DNA from: Chloroflexota bacterium
Lineage (GTDB): Bacteria; Chloroflexota; Limnocylindria; Limnocylindrales; CSP1-4
Direction: 5' to 3'
Assembly (NCBI GenBank): GCA_003158495.1
Contig: PMJT01000047.1
Span: 886-11,460 of the forward strand
Length of the DNA stretch: 10,575 nucleotides
Shown here: one piece after another, positions 1 through 5,830 of the stretch
How positions within the stretch are numbered: position 1 is the stretch's first letter
Layout of the letters: every line of letters begins with the position of its first letter
Program-made: the position numbers and the translations under genes
Notes under the pieces: model-generated
Told to the model about the DNA's origin: nothing
Database searches by the model: none
What the model saw: only the letters and a program-made list of their open reading frames with translations

Positions 1-770
1 GTGACGGGCTGGGTATCGAAGGGAGCCTTTACCTGCCCGCGACTGCCGTTGGGGAGGAGGCGACGCGCGTTCCCTGCGTGATCCATTCGCACGGCGGGCC
101 CACTCACCAGTCCTTCCGCGATTGGTTCCCGTTCCGGCAGCTCGTGATCGAGGCTGGGATGGCGTTCCTGTCGGTGGACTTCCGCGGCTCTACCGGCTAC
201 GGCCGCGAGTTCCGGTGGGCCAATCGTGGCGAGTGGGGCCACGCCGACGCTCTCGACGTCATCGACGCCGCGAACTGGGCCGCGGCCCAGCCATGGTGCG
301 ACGGCCGCCTGGCCCATTACGGGGCCTCGTACGGCGGCTATATGACGCTGTGCGTTCTCACAGAAGCGCCGGGCCTGTGGCGCGCCGGGCTGGACCTCTA
401 CGGCGACTCCGAGATCGCGGAGAGCTATCGCCACGGCGACCGACCCGGCCGAATCGATCTCGAGCGGATGATGGGCAAACCGGACGACCCCGAGTCGGCG
501 CCGGCCTTCCGCCGCGGTTCGCCGCTCTACCGGGCCGAACGCATCGAGGCGCCGCTGCTGATCCTCCACGGGCGCAAGGACAAGCGCGTCACGCCGCTCA
601 TGACGGAGAAGATAGTCGAAGCCCTCGAGATCGAGGGCAAGCACTACCAGGTCCACTGGTACGACGAGGAGCAGCACGGCTGGAAGAAGCGCGAGAACCG
701 TCGCGATGCCTGGAAGCGCTGCCTGGACTTCCTGCGCCGGCACTTGCTGGAGCAGGTGGACGAGGACTGA
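1..770 (+). CDS. S9 family peptidase (prolyl oligopeptidase type), C-terminal part, cut at the left edge
   Basis: A serine peptidase of the alpha/beta-hydrolase fold that cleaves oligopeptides or acyl-aminoacyl bonds. The reading frame is open from base 3, so the gene begins outside the window; the GTG at 78 is internal. About 255 residues are visible: most of the catalytic domain but none of the beta-propeller expected upstream. It opens with IEGSLYLP, then HSHGGP (oxyanion-hole region), DFRGSTGYG and the nucleophile elbow GASYGGYM with the serine codon at 327-329. The acid is the first Asp of HGRKDKRVTP (codon at 579) and the catalytic His lies in EEQHGWKK (codon at 675), so the triad is complete and correctly ordered. 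The next gene starts 15 nt downstream, suggesting co-transcription. Exact specificity (acylaminoacyl-, dipeptidyl- or prolyl oligopeptidase) cannot be read from this part. Confidence 0.93.
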   Translation, partial: DGLGIEGSLYLPATAVGEEATRVPCVIHSHGGPTHQSFRDWFPFRQLVIEAGMAFLSVDFRGSTGYGREFRWANRGEWGHADALDVIDAANWAAAQPWCDGRLAHYGASYGGYMTLCVLTEAPGLWRAGLDLYGDSEIAESYRHGDRPGRIDLERMMGKPDDPESAPAFRRGSPLYRAERIEAPLLILHGRKDKRVTPLMTEKIVEALEIEGKHYQVHWYDEEQHGWKKRENRRDAWKRCLDFLRRHLLEQVDED

Positions 771-785
771 GGAGGGGGTCTGCCG

Positions 786-1202
786 ATGTGGGGACGGCGA
801 CGTGGCATGAACCTGGTCGACACGCCTGAGTTGGACGGCTTTTTCGAGCGGCTCGACAGGATGACTGCGGAACAGCTGCTCGCCATGCGGGCCGCATGGC
901 ACTCGATCCCGGTTGTCGAGCACGAGCAAGCCTGGGCGGCCGTTCGCGCAGTCGGAGCTCGCTACGCGGTCGACAAGGAAGTCGACCGAGTGCGAGACAA
1001 GGCGATGGCCTGGAGCACTCGCGGCAACAACGGCGTGCCCTACCTCCAGAGCAGCGACATCGGCAGGCTGCAATCCCGGATCGAGGCCGGTGAAGCCGTG
1101 GTCGATGCGGCCCTGGCGATCGCACTCGGCGACCGCCTCGACCATCGGACGCGCGACGCGCTCCTCGGTCCCTGGATCCGGGCCACCGACACGCAGGAGT
1201 AG
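786..1202 (+). CDS. conserved helical protein of unknown function, 138 aa
   Basis: I do not recognise a characterised family. The ATG at 786 is preceded by a strong ribosome binding site, GGAGGGGG at 771-778, with 7 nt spacing. A second in-frame ATG at 807 (protein beginning MNLVDTPEL) lacks such a site but would remove an odd basic N-terminus (WGRRRG). The protein is predicted almost all helical: FFERLDRMTAEQLLAMRAAW (about 19-38), EHEQAWAAVRAVGARY (45-60) and a C-terminal amphipathic stretch around 95-131 (GEAVVDAALAIALGDRL). It has no signal peptide, membrane segment or metal-binding motif. It starts 15 nt after the S9 peptidase stop, and codon use matches its neighbours, so it is probably a real member of the same transcription unit. 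The evenly spaced Trp/Arg/Ala helices suggest a small structural or ligand-binding bundle; that is only inference. Confidence 0.7.
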   Translation: MWGRRRGMNLVDTPELDGFFERLDRMTAEQLLAMRAAWHSIPVVEHEQAWAAVRAVGARYAVDKEVDRVRDKAMAWSTRGNNGVPYLQSSDIGRLQSRIEAGEAVVDAALAIALGDRLDHRTRDALLGPWIRATDTQE

Positions 1203-1235
1203 ACGGCGTCCCGCACCCTCAGCCGCGAGCCGATG

Positions 1236-1250
1236 TAGGCTGCGTTCGTG
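1236..1250 (+). promoter_or_regulatory. leaderless-type -10 element before the thioredoxin-like gene
   Basis: TAGGCT at 1236-1241 fits the TANNNT pattern. It is followed by exactly 6 nt and then the GTG start at 1248, the spacing expected if transcription begins at the start codon. No Shine-Dalgarno sequence precedes this start, and the in-frame TAG within the same hexamer excludes any earlier start. No convincing -35 box is visible 17-18 bp upstream. Confidence 0.5.
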
Positions 1251-1679
1251 GCAGATTTACGCGTCGAGCTGCTTGCTCTCGAGGATTGTCCCCACCTCGA
1301 AGGGGCGCGGCGCGACCTCGAAGCGGTCCTTCGCAAGGGCATAATTGAAGTCCCGATCCAGCTCATCTTCGTGACCGGACCGGAGGACGCCGAGTTCCTG
1401 CACTTCCAGGGCTCGCCGACGATCCGGATCAACGGCGATGACGTCGTGCCCCAGCCGGATCTGCCCGTGGCCATGGGCTGCCGCATCTACAGGGACGCCG
1501 AGGGCCGAATGCAAGGCTGGCCGCCGATCGAGGCGATCCGAGCCGCAGTCGACGCCCACCGCCGCGGCCGGCTCGAATCCTTCCAGCGCGACGAGGCGGC
1601 CAAAATCGCCGAGTTCGCGCGCGAAGCCGATGCAGCCGAACCCTCGAACATACCCAATCGAGTCCCGCCGAACGGCTGA
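1248..1679 (+). CDS. thioredoxin-fold protein, organomercurial-lyase-associated type
   Basis: A 143-aa protein of thioredoxin-like fold. The N-terminal beta strand VELLAL leads to EDCPHL, where a CxxC would sit in a true thioredoxin; only Cys14 is present, so dithiol oxidoreductase activity is unlikely. The HFQGSPTIRING segment (52-63) carries the cis-proline loop (SPT), and PVAMGCRIYRD (73-83) has the conserved GCR-Y motif. This set is typical of small thioredoxin-family proteins encoded next to, or fused to, alkylmercury lyase-type domains. Residues 104-143 form a charged helical tail ending in a proline-rich stretch. The GTG start is the only one available, since an in-frame stop lies 12 nt upstream. 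Proline dehydrogenase follows 18 nt after the stop. The two Cys (14, 78) might bind metal or ligand; its biochemical role is not established. Confidence 0.78.
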   Translation: MADLRVELLALEDCPHLEGARRDLEAVLRKGIIEVPIQLIFVTGPEDAEFLHFQGSPTIRINGDDVVPQPDLPVAMGCRIYRDAEGRMQGWPPIEAIRAAVDAHRRGRLESFQRDEAAKIAEFAREADAAEPSNIPNRVPPNG

Positions 1680-1697
1680 AGCCAAAAGGGCACAAGG

Positions 1698-2672
1698 ATG
1701 ACCGTCGCCGAGAACGTCCGTCTGCTGCCGAATCGTGCCATGCGATCGGTCCTGATCTCGCTTTCCCACCGCCGCTCGCTGGCGCGCCTGGCTGTCCGCA
1801 GCCCACTGACCCGACCGGTTGTGGGCCGCTTCGTCGCCGGTCAGACGCTCGAGGAAGCGCTGCCAGCCATCGGCACCCTCAAGCGGGCCGGATTGCGAAC
1901 GACCGTCGACGTCCTGGGGGAATCGGTGACCGAGAAGGAGCAGGCCGTCGCCGCAGTCGAGACATACCTGGACACGATCGCGGCGCTCTCCGGGCGCGGT
2001 CTCGACATCAACGTCAGCCTCAAGCTGTCGCAGATGGGCCTGGCGATCGGCCGCGAGTTCTGCCTGGCCAACGTCGTACGAGTGCTGGACGCGCTCAGGG
2101 GCGTGGACGGGTTCCTGCGCATCGACATGGAGGACCACACCTGCACGGACGTGACCCTCGACATCTGGCGGGCGGCCCACGACGCGTACCCGAAGGTCGG
2201 CGTGGTGATTCAGTCGGCGCTGCGTCGCAGTTCGGCGGACGTGAACATGATCCTCGCCGCGGGCGGCACGGTTCGGCTGTGCAAGGGCGCCTACGCGGAG
2301 CCGAGCAGCGTTGCATACAAGACCAAGGCCGCGGTCGACGCCAACTACGCCCGGCTGATGGAGCGGCTGTTTGTGTCGGGTTCGTACGCGGCGCTGGCGA
2401 CGCACGACCCGAGGCTCATCGCAAAGGCGATCGAGATCGCCGAACGCGAGGGCATCGGCCCCGAGCGCTTCGAGTTCCAGATGCTGTACGGCATCCGCCG
2501 CGACCTCCAACGAACGCTGCTGGACCGCGGGTACACGGTCCGGATCTACGTGCCGTACGGTGGGGAGTGGTATCCGTACTTCATGCGCCGTTTGGCCGAA
2601 CGGCCGGCAAACGTGGGCTTCATGCTTCGGGCGCTGGTCAAGGAAGAGGGCCGGAGGCTCCGCGGCAGGTAG
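1698..2672 (+). CDS. putB: proline dehydrogenase (monofunctional, PutB/PRODH type)
   Basis: An FAD-dependent enzyme that oxidises L-proline to delta-1-pyrroline-5-carboxylate and passes electrons to the quinone pool, the first step of proline catabolism. The 324 residues match the usual size of stand-alone bacterial enzymes. Diagnostic segments occur in order along the TIM barrel: VSLKLSQMGL (106-115), IDMEDHTCTDVTL (142-154), VVIQSALRRS (169-178), VRLCKGAYAEPSSVAYK (192-208), ATHD (234-237), FEFQMLYGIRRDLQ (258-271) and the substrate-binding RIYVPYGGEWYPYFMRRLAERPAN (282-305). The ATG at 1698 follows AAAAGGG (1684-1690) at 7 nt. No aldehyde dehydrogenase domain is fused, so P5C dehydrogenase must be encoded elsewhere. 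It is the last plus-strand gene of the block and faces a convergent minus-strand operon. Confidence 0.95.
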   Translation: MTVAENVRLLPNRAMRSVLISLSHRRSLARLAVRSPLTRPVVGRFVAGQTLEEALPAIGTLKRAGLRTTVDVLGESVTEKEQAVAAVETYLDTIAALSGRGLDINVSLKLSQMGLAIGREFCLANVVRVLDALRGVDGFLRIDMEDHTCTDVTLDIWRAAHDAYPKVGVVIQSALRRSSADVNMILAAGGTVRLCKGAYAEPSSVAYKTKAAVDANYARLMERLFVSGSYAALATHDPRLIAKAIEIAEREGIGPERFEFQMLYGIRRDLQRTLLDRGYTVRIYVPYGGEWYPYFMRRLAERPANVGFMLRALVKEEGRRLRGR

Positions 2673-2778
2673 GCGAAGAGGCGTCGGTGCGCAAGATCTC
2701 ATCGATCAGATAGGCACCGAGAACGGCATCACCCAGCACGTCGCAAATGAGCCCGACGACGCGGCCGGCCGGATCCAC
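2638..2778 (-). CDS. possible small protein, 46 aa, directly after the GyrI-like gene
   Basis: Reading the minus strand from GTG at 2778 gives a 46-codon ORF whose first part (DPAGRVVGLICDVLGDAVLG, then AYLIDEILRTD) looks like real protein: a hydrophobic amphipathic helix and GC-rich third codon positions. The end of the upstream gene (GTG GAG TAG) supplies a GGAG 8 nt before this GTG, and only 5 nt separate the stop and the new start, as in translationally coupled pairs. The last 35 nt overlap the 3' end of proline dehydrogenase on the opposite strand, and a 7-bp dyad covers its start region. It may instead be a chance ORF or a remnant of a larger gene. I recognise no family. Confidence 0.3.
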   Translation of the reverse strand: MDPAGRVVGLICDVLGDAVLGAYLIDEILRTDASSPTCRGASGPLP

Positions 2779-2784
2779 GGCCGC
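2761..2784. terminator. GC-rich dyad between convergent genes, possible bidirectional terminator
   Basis: GCGGCCG (2761-2767) and CGGCCGC (2778-2784) form a perfect 7-bp inverted repeat around a 10-nt loop, in the gap where proline dehydrogenase and the GyrI-like gene converge. There is no T-tract on either side, so factor-independent termination is uncertain. Confidence 0.3.
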
Positions 2785-3437
2785 TACTCCACGGGCTGGC
2801 GGAGGACGGTCTTGAGTTTCGCGGGATCGGTCTGGCGGGGGTCGCCGAGGTAGATCTCGTGGTGGGCGCCCCTCGGACGGAGGCCCTGGGCGGCTATGAA
2901 GGCGTGGAGGCGTTCGATCGTCGGGCGTTCGTCGGCGTAGGGGCCGATGTGCATGATCTGGGCGCAGCGGCCTTCACGCCAGCGCTCGAAGCGGAGGCGA
3001 CCCAGGGGTTCAGAGTCGCCCTTCTTGCGCCGGACCTCGGCCGTGGCTTCATCGAAGGCGGTTGGCGTGACTTCGTGCGAGACGGCCATCAGGACTCGCC
3101 AGCCCCATTGCTCCTGCGGGACGTTCATGTCGAAGCCGAAGTCCTCGTTCGTGAACCACAGTGCCTCGAGCGGCAGGATCGGCATGAAGCAGCCTTCCCG
3201 CTTGAGCTTGAACTTGATCGTGTACACGACCGGGAAGATCGCCGCGAAAGACTGCTGGAACTCGGTGGTGGGTTGGGTGGCCGACTCCTCGGGTGCGCCG
3301 TGGCCGTCGATCATGAGGTAGCCGAGTTCCGGGACGGCGACGAGAACGGGTTCCCGGGGCGGATTGAACAGCGGCGACAGGGCCTTCTTGAGATCGGCTC
3401 CCGAAGTCGTTGTGAGATCTAGCTGGGCAATGGTCAT
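2784..3437 (-). CDS. GyrI-like small-molecule-binding domain protein
   Basis: A 217-aa cytoplasmic protein of the GyrI-like (SHS2-fold) family. It resembles the stand-alone proteins annotated as GyrI-like domain-containing, in which the ligand-binding part of AraC/MerR-type regulators occurs without a DNA-binding domain. Family features include an N-terminal strand with LGYLMIDGHGAP (38-49), the stretch FAAIFPVVYTIKFKLK (64-79), a central WGWRVLMAVS (111-120) and the C-terminal signature IMHIGPYADERPTIERLHAF (161-180) followed by HEIYLGDPRQTDPAKLKTVLRQPV (193-216). The ATG at 3437 is chosen because AGGAGGG lies 6 nt upstream (3444-3450); the frame stays open to 3536 but that extension has no family character. 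It lies 58 nt after the DinB-fold gene on the same strand and may bind hydrophobic cations or drugs, as relatives do. Confidence 0.9.
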   Translation of the reverse strand: MTIAQLDLTTTSGADLKKALSPLFNPPREPVLVAVPELGYLMIDGHGAPEESATQPTTEFQQSFAAIFPVVYTIKFKLKREGCFMPILPLEALWFTNEDFGFDMNVPQEQWGWRVLMAVSHEVTPTAFDEATAEVRRKKGDSEPLGRLRFERWREGRCAQIMHIGPYADERPTIERLHAFIAAQGLRPRGAHHEIYLGDPRQTDPAKLKTVLRQPVE

Positions 3438-3468
3438 CGCGTTCCCTCCTGTGGCGTTTACGCGACCA

Positions 3469-3499
3469 TTTCTACGCTCTCGCCCAGGGTGAGAGTCAA
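3469..3499 (-). promoter_or_regulatory. possible internal promoter for the GyrI-like gene
   Basis: On the minus strand TTGACT (3499-3494), overlapping the DinB-gene stop codon, is followed after 19 bp by TAGAAA (3474-3469). The -35 match is 5/6 and the -10 match 4/6, with a spacer slightly longer than ideal. A transcript starting near 3462 would carry a leader of about 25 nt that includes the strong ribosome binding site of the GyrI-like gene. Confidence 0.35.
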
Positions 3500-3508
3500 G
3501 CCCTGGCG
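3481..3508 (-). other. stem-loop around the DinB-gene stop codon
   Basis: CCAGGG (3484-3489) and CCCTGG (3501-3506) form a 6-bp stem, extendable to 8 bp with one bulged base, around an 11-nt loop that holds the stop codon of the DinB-fold gene. No T-tract follows. It could lower read-through or stabilise message ends between the two genes. Confidence 0.3.
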
Positions 3509-3996
3509 GTCGGCTCCGCTTCCAGCGCGGCGGCAAGCTGCCGGCAGTGCTCTTCGAGGTGGCCGGCGAGCATGACGTCGACGATCTGCTTGACCGTCAT
3601 CTCTCCGCGGATCTTGTCCAGGCCGCGCCGCGAGACCTGGCGTTCGTCGAGTTCGAGCAGCCGGCGCAGGACGCGCTCCAGCGAGTTGTCCAGCCGGGCG
3701 TACAACTCGTGGGTCGGCAGCGTCCGGTCCCGATCGACCGTGAGAGTCCGGACTAGGTCCGTGGGCTGGCGACCGAACGGTACCGGCTCGACGGGCCCGA
3801 CGAGCACCCGCTCGATTTCACCGAGCCAGTAGGGGAGGATCTCGTCGACGTGGGCGAGCACCTCTCGGGCAACCCACTCGCGGCGGCGCGGTAGCGACTC
3901 CGGCGCCGGGGAGCTCAGCTCGACCCGGTTTCGCAACCGGACCAGGTTGTCCCTGGCCGTGCGCATTCGTTCGACCTGTGAATACAGGATCGCCAT
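3496..3996 (-). CDS. DinB-fold protein (DinB/YfiT-like superfamily)
   Basis: A 166-aa four-helix-bundle protein of the DinB/YfiT-like superfamily, a group of putative metal-dependent enzymes that includes thiol-dependent S-transferases; most bacterial members are uncharacterised. The metal-ligand pattern fits: His49 in REVLAHVDEILPYW (44-57), and His146 and His150 in VMLAGHLEEHCRQL (141-154) on the last helix. Helix-rich segments at 1-26, 98-118 and 134-160 complete the bundle. The ATG at 3996 has GGGGAGAAAAGG upstream on the minus strand, 7 nt before the start. There is no signal peptide or membrane segment. It leads a two-gene minus-strand unit with the GyrI-like protein, a pairing that hints at handling a xenobiotic or stress metabolite, though nothing in the sequence identifies the substrate. 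Confidence 0.82.
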   Translation of the reverse strand: MAILYSQVERMRTARDNLVRLRNRVELSSPAPESLPRRREWVAREVLAHVDEILPYWLGEIERVLVGPVEPVPFGRQPTDLVRTLTVDRDRTLPTHELYARLDNSLERVLRRLLELDERQVSRRGLDKIRGEMTVKQIVDVMLAGHLEEHCRQLAAALEAEPTARA

Positions 3997-4043
3997 CGTG
4001 TCGCCTTTTCTCCCCGCCGGGCCGGGCGATCATGCCGGCCGCA

Positions 4044-4055
4044 TCTTCGCGAAGA
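4044..4055. promoter_or_regulatory. 12-bp perfect palindrome upstream of the DinB-fold gene, candidate operator
   Basis: TCTTCGCGAAGA is a perfect palindrome centred about 53 bp before the DinB-gene start, where the core promoter of that minus-strand gene should lie. A dimeric repressor site is plausible. No clear -35/-10 pair can be named around it. Confidence 0.3.
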
Positions 4056-4103
4056 GTAACGATTCCCCGGCCGAATGCGAGCCCGGACATGCGGCGGTTC
4101 GTG

Positions 4104-4136
4104 CGTGCAACGTGCCCGTTTCGCCCGTGCAACGGG
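4104..4136. repeat. paired 9-bp direct repeats and a stem-loop in the transporter/DinB gap
   Basis: CGTGCAACG occurs at 4104-4112 and again at 4126-4134, 22 bp apart (two helical turns). CCCGTT (4115-4120) and AACGGG (4131-4136) form a 6-bp stem with a 10-nt loop overlapping the second copy. The stem lies about 70 nt past the transporter stop and could end its transcript, though it lacks a T-run; the repeats could be protein-binding sites. Confidence 0.3.
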
Positions 4137-4203
4137 TCGGCCGGCTGGCCGCCGAATCCCGGCCCCCGCGACTTCGGGCTTGGGCGGCCGCGCGCCAGAC
4201 TCC

Positions 4204-5172
4204 CTACGGCTCTTCCAGCACCACCGGCCGCGATTCCGAGGGCGTCGCGAATTGGGCCAGAAGGACGCCCGAGAGCACAATCGCGGCCCCGACAACCCGG
4301 ATCGGGGCGAAGGCTTCGCCCAGGAACGTGATGCCGAGGAAGATGACGACGATCGGCTCCACCGTCGCCATGAGCGATGCCTGGGCGGCGCCGATCCTCG
4401 CCGCGGACGCGTAGAAGGCCTGGATCGCGATTGCCGCCGCGAAGATCCCGATGCCGATGAGGCCCGGCCAGGCGGCGGCGGGGATCTGGTTCGGCAGCAT
4501 CGGCTCACGGGTGACGATGCCGATGACGATCGAGGCCGCCCAGGTTCCGCTCATCATCACGGCACCTGCGACCGCGGGCGGCACCTCGGCGCCCTTGCCC
4601 TTGGATCGCATGTCGGCCGTCTGGCCGGGCCGTTCGCCGGCGGTCCACGCCGTGAAGACGATGTAGCCGGAGTAGAAGACGGGCGATAGCAGGGCCAGGA
4701 TGATGCCGCCCTGGTTGGTATTGGGGTTGACGCCGCCGATCGTGAGGACCGTGCCGAGGATCACGATGGCCAGCGATCCCCAGGCCAGCTTGCCCTCGAA
4801 CCGATAGCCGAGGCGAAGCGAAATGACCGCCACGAGAGCTGGGTATGCGCTCATGAGAAGGGCGACGAGCGAAATGTCGATCTTCTCGATGGCGGCGTAG
4901 TACACGCTCGCATTGACGACGAAGAAGGCGCCGTTGAAGAGCAGACGGGCCACGGTTCGGCGATCGAGCTCCAGCAGGGCCGCCCGGGCGCGCGGCTGGG
5001 CGAAGAGCCAGAGCCAGCTGACGAGCGTCGCGAAGGCGAAACGCCACACCAGCATCGCGATCCAGTCGACCCCGGCCGGGTAGACATAGGCCTTGAAGAA
5101 GAGCGGTCCGGTGCCGTAAGCGGCGCCGGCCAGCGCCCCGAGGCCAATCCCAACGATGCGGCGTCGATCCAT
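4204..5172 (-). CDS. EamA/DMT-superfamily membrane transporter
   Basis: An inner-membrane protein of the drug/metabolite transporter superfamily, built from two EamA repeats of five helices each. Many family members export amino acids, metabolites or drugs; this substrate is unknown. About ten hydrophobic segments are visible, near residues 5-25, 37-58, 76-94, 99-119, 130-148, 155-176, 200-221, 232-256, 266-285 and 291-308. Family signatures are WRFAFATL (43-50), NASVYYAAIEKIDISLVALL (87-106) in repeat one, and ASLMATVEPIVVIFLGITFLGE (265-286) in repeat two. A charged loop (178-199, ERPGQTADMRSKGKGAE) between the repeats is longer than usual. The 322 residues are slightly above the family norm, partly because of this loop. 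The ATG at 5172 has no Shine-Dalgarno sequence but a leaderless-type -10 box. Strand and spacing separate it from the DinB gene by 207 bp. Confidence 0.93.
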   Translation of the reverse strand: MDRRRIVGIGLGALAGAAYGTGPLFFKAYVYPAGVDWIAMLVWRFAFATLVSWLWLFAQPRARAALLELDRRTVARLLFNGAFFVVNASVYYAAIEKIDISLVALLMSAYPALVAVISLRLGYRFEGKLAWGSLAIVILGTVLTIGGVNPNTNQGGIILALLSPVFYSGYIVFTAWTAGERPGQTADMRSKGKGAEVPPAVAGAVMMSGTWAASIVIGIVTREPMLPNQIPAAAWPGLIGIGIFAAAIAIQAFYASAARIGAAQASLMATVEPIVVIFLGITFLGEAFAPIRVVGAAIVLSGVLLAQFATPSESRPVVLEEP

Positions 5173-5184
5173 TTGACAAGGCTA
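5170..5184 (-). promoter_or_regulatory. leaderless-type -10 element before the EamA transporter
   Basis: On the minus strand TAGCCT (5184-5179) is followed by 6 nt and then the ATG at 5172, the same geometry as TAGGCT before the GTG at 1248. No Shine-Dalgarno sequence is present, so the mRNA probably begins at or next to the ATG. No good -35 match is visible. Confidence 0.5.
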
Positions 5185-5185
5185 T

Positions 5186-5280
5186 CAGGAGGTGGCGGAA
5201 GCTCGCTGGGTACCTGCCTGAAAGGGTGGTACCAGGAGGCACGAGCCCTGTGACCGGACGCACCGGTGCGTTGACAGGGC
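5186..5280 (+). ncRNA. T-box-like riboswitch fragment, probably a relic
   Basis: AGGGTGGTACC at 5223-5233 matches the first 11 bases of the T-box consensus, and the following AGGAGGCACGAGCCCT resembles an antiterminator apical part with a few bases lost. Helix A1 can form (AGGG 5223-5226 with CCCT 5246-5249), leaving the TGGTACC bulge that would bind the tRNA acceptor end. The A2 helix does not form, because GCG after ACC is missing. Just upstream is a stem-III-like hairpin: CAGG/CCTG and GGT/ACC at 5186-5193 and 5212-5220, with inner GCG/CGC. Downstream, GCCCTGT (5245-5251) pairs with ACAGGGC (5274-5280), competing for the same CCCT. There is no room for stem I without overlapping the divergent transporter start, and no aminoacyl-tRNA synthetase or amino-acid gene follows. 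A chance match remains possible. Confidence 0.4.
5258..5271. repeat. 14-bp perfect palindrome
   Basis: ACGCACCGGTGCGT is perfectly self-complementary and lies inside the outer GCCCTGT/ACAGGGC stem. As RNA it would form the tip of an extended stem-loop; as DNA it could be an operator. The rest of the gap (5281-5412) shows only a weak GTACC/GGTAC dyad at 5345-5362. Confidence 0.4.
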
Positions 5281-5412
5281 GCACGATGCGTTCGCAGTAC
5301 TACCGGCCCCTCCGCCGGACCCCTCCATATCGACTACCGCCCGAGTACCTATCGTGCGGTACGAGTGAGTCATATGCCCCTGCCAGCCCGGCGCATAGCA
5401 TCTCGGCAAGAG

Positions 5413-5428
5413 GTGGTCGAATGACCAC
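5413..5428. promoter_or_regulatory. dyad upstream of the zinc-ribbon gene, candidate operator
   Basis: GTGGTC, four bases, then GACCAC: a perfect 6-bp inverted repeat ending 20 nt before the ATG at 5449. Its position fits an operator or an RNA hairpin near the ribosome binding site (GAGG at 5436-5439). Confidence 0.3.
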
Positions 5429-5448
5429 AACGTCTGAGGTCGGATGCG

Positions 5449-5703
5449 ATGACTCGGGCCCGCGAACGCTGCCCCCGCTGCGGAAGGCGCCTGGTAAGCA
5501 CGCGCTTCGACACGACATTCCGACTGCCCGATCGCAGCGAACGCCTCTGCTTCGGCATCCCGGGCGGCCTGTGCGAAGACTGTCACCAGCTTTACATCGA
5601 TCCCGAGCTGATCGAACTCCTCGATCTCGGCCAGGGTCGCTGCGTCTTCGCCATCGAGAGTGACCTCGTCGTCCAGGAGCAGGCCTGGTCAAGCGCCGAC
5701 TGA
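5449..5703 (+). CDS. YgiT-type zinc-ribbon protein, 84 aa
   Basis: A small zinc-ribbon protein. Two CxxC knuckles, CPRCGR (Cys8, Cys11) and GGLCEDCHQLYID (Cys42, Cys45), would bind one zinc, and the PGGLCEDCHQLYIDPELIELL stretch matches YgiT/MqsA-type zinc fingers. Unlike MqsA antitoxins there is no C-terminal helix-turn-helix: after residue 50 only a short alpha/beta tail remains. No MqsR/HigB-like or DUF4258-type toxin gene lies on either side, so a toxin-antitoxin role is not supported here. The ATG at 5449 follows GAGG (5436-5439) at 9 nt, and the first knuckle begins seven residues in, which leaves little room for another start. It is transcribed alone, with dyads upstream and a probable terminator just after the stop. 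Function is unknown; nucleic-acid or protein binding is plausible for this fold. Confidence 0.8.
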   Translation: MTRARERCPRCGRRLVSTRFDTTFRLPDRSERLCFGIPGGLCEDCHQLYIDPELIELLDLGQGRCVFAIESDLVVQEQAWSSAD

Positions 5704-5708
5704 CAGTC

Positions 5709-5742
5709 GGGCTCTCTCGATCCTTTGGTGACCGAGCCTTTT
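5709..5742 (+). terminator. probable intrinsic terminator of the zinc-ribbon gene
   Basis: Six nt after the stop, GGCTC (5710-5714) pairs with GAGCC (5734-5738), extendable by one G-T pair, and TTTT follows at once (5739-5742). The stem is short and the loop long, with a possible inner ATC/GGT helix, so strength is uncertain. Confidence 0.45.
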
Positions 5743-5830
5743 CCGTACGCCCTTCTGTTCGCCGTGCGAAAGCGCCGGCCGAAGGTCCTCGGTATTGAGT
5801 CGGATACAGCACGCGATGTAATGGTCCGAC

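Noticed and set aside
1257..2702. A 481-codon minus-strand open frame opposite the thioredoxin-like and proline dehydrogenase genes
   Set aside because: Shadow of two well-supported plus-strand genes in a GC-rich genome; the translation is low-complexity Arg/His/Val-rich with no domain.
3438..3536. Upstream ATG at 3536 for the GyrI-like protein
   Set aside because: The 33-residue extension is Arg/Pro-rich and overlaps the DinB gene; the ATG at 3437 has an ideal ribosome binding site.
2784..5172. A new resistance operon of transporter, DinB-fold and GyrI-like proteins
   Set aside because: The transporter is 207 bp away with its own promoter, and each gene is a common stand-alone type; the grouping alone is not evidence of a system.
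5226..5663. A plus-strand open frame across the T-box-like region and into the zinc-ribbon gene
   Set aside because: It overlaps the zinc-ribbon gene in another frame, lacks any motif, and its translation is Arg/Pro/Ser-rich shadow sequence.
5413..5703. A MqsRA-type toxin-antitoxin locus
   Set aside because: No toxin gene on either side and no HTH in the zinc-ribbon protein.
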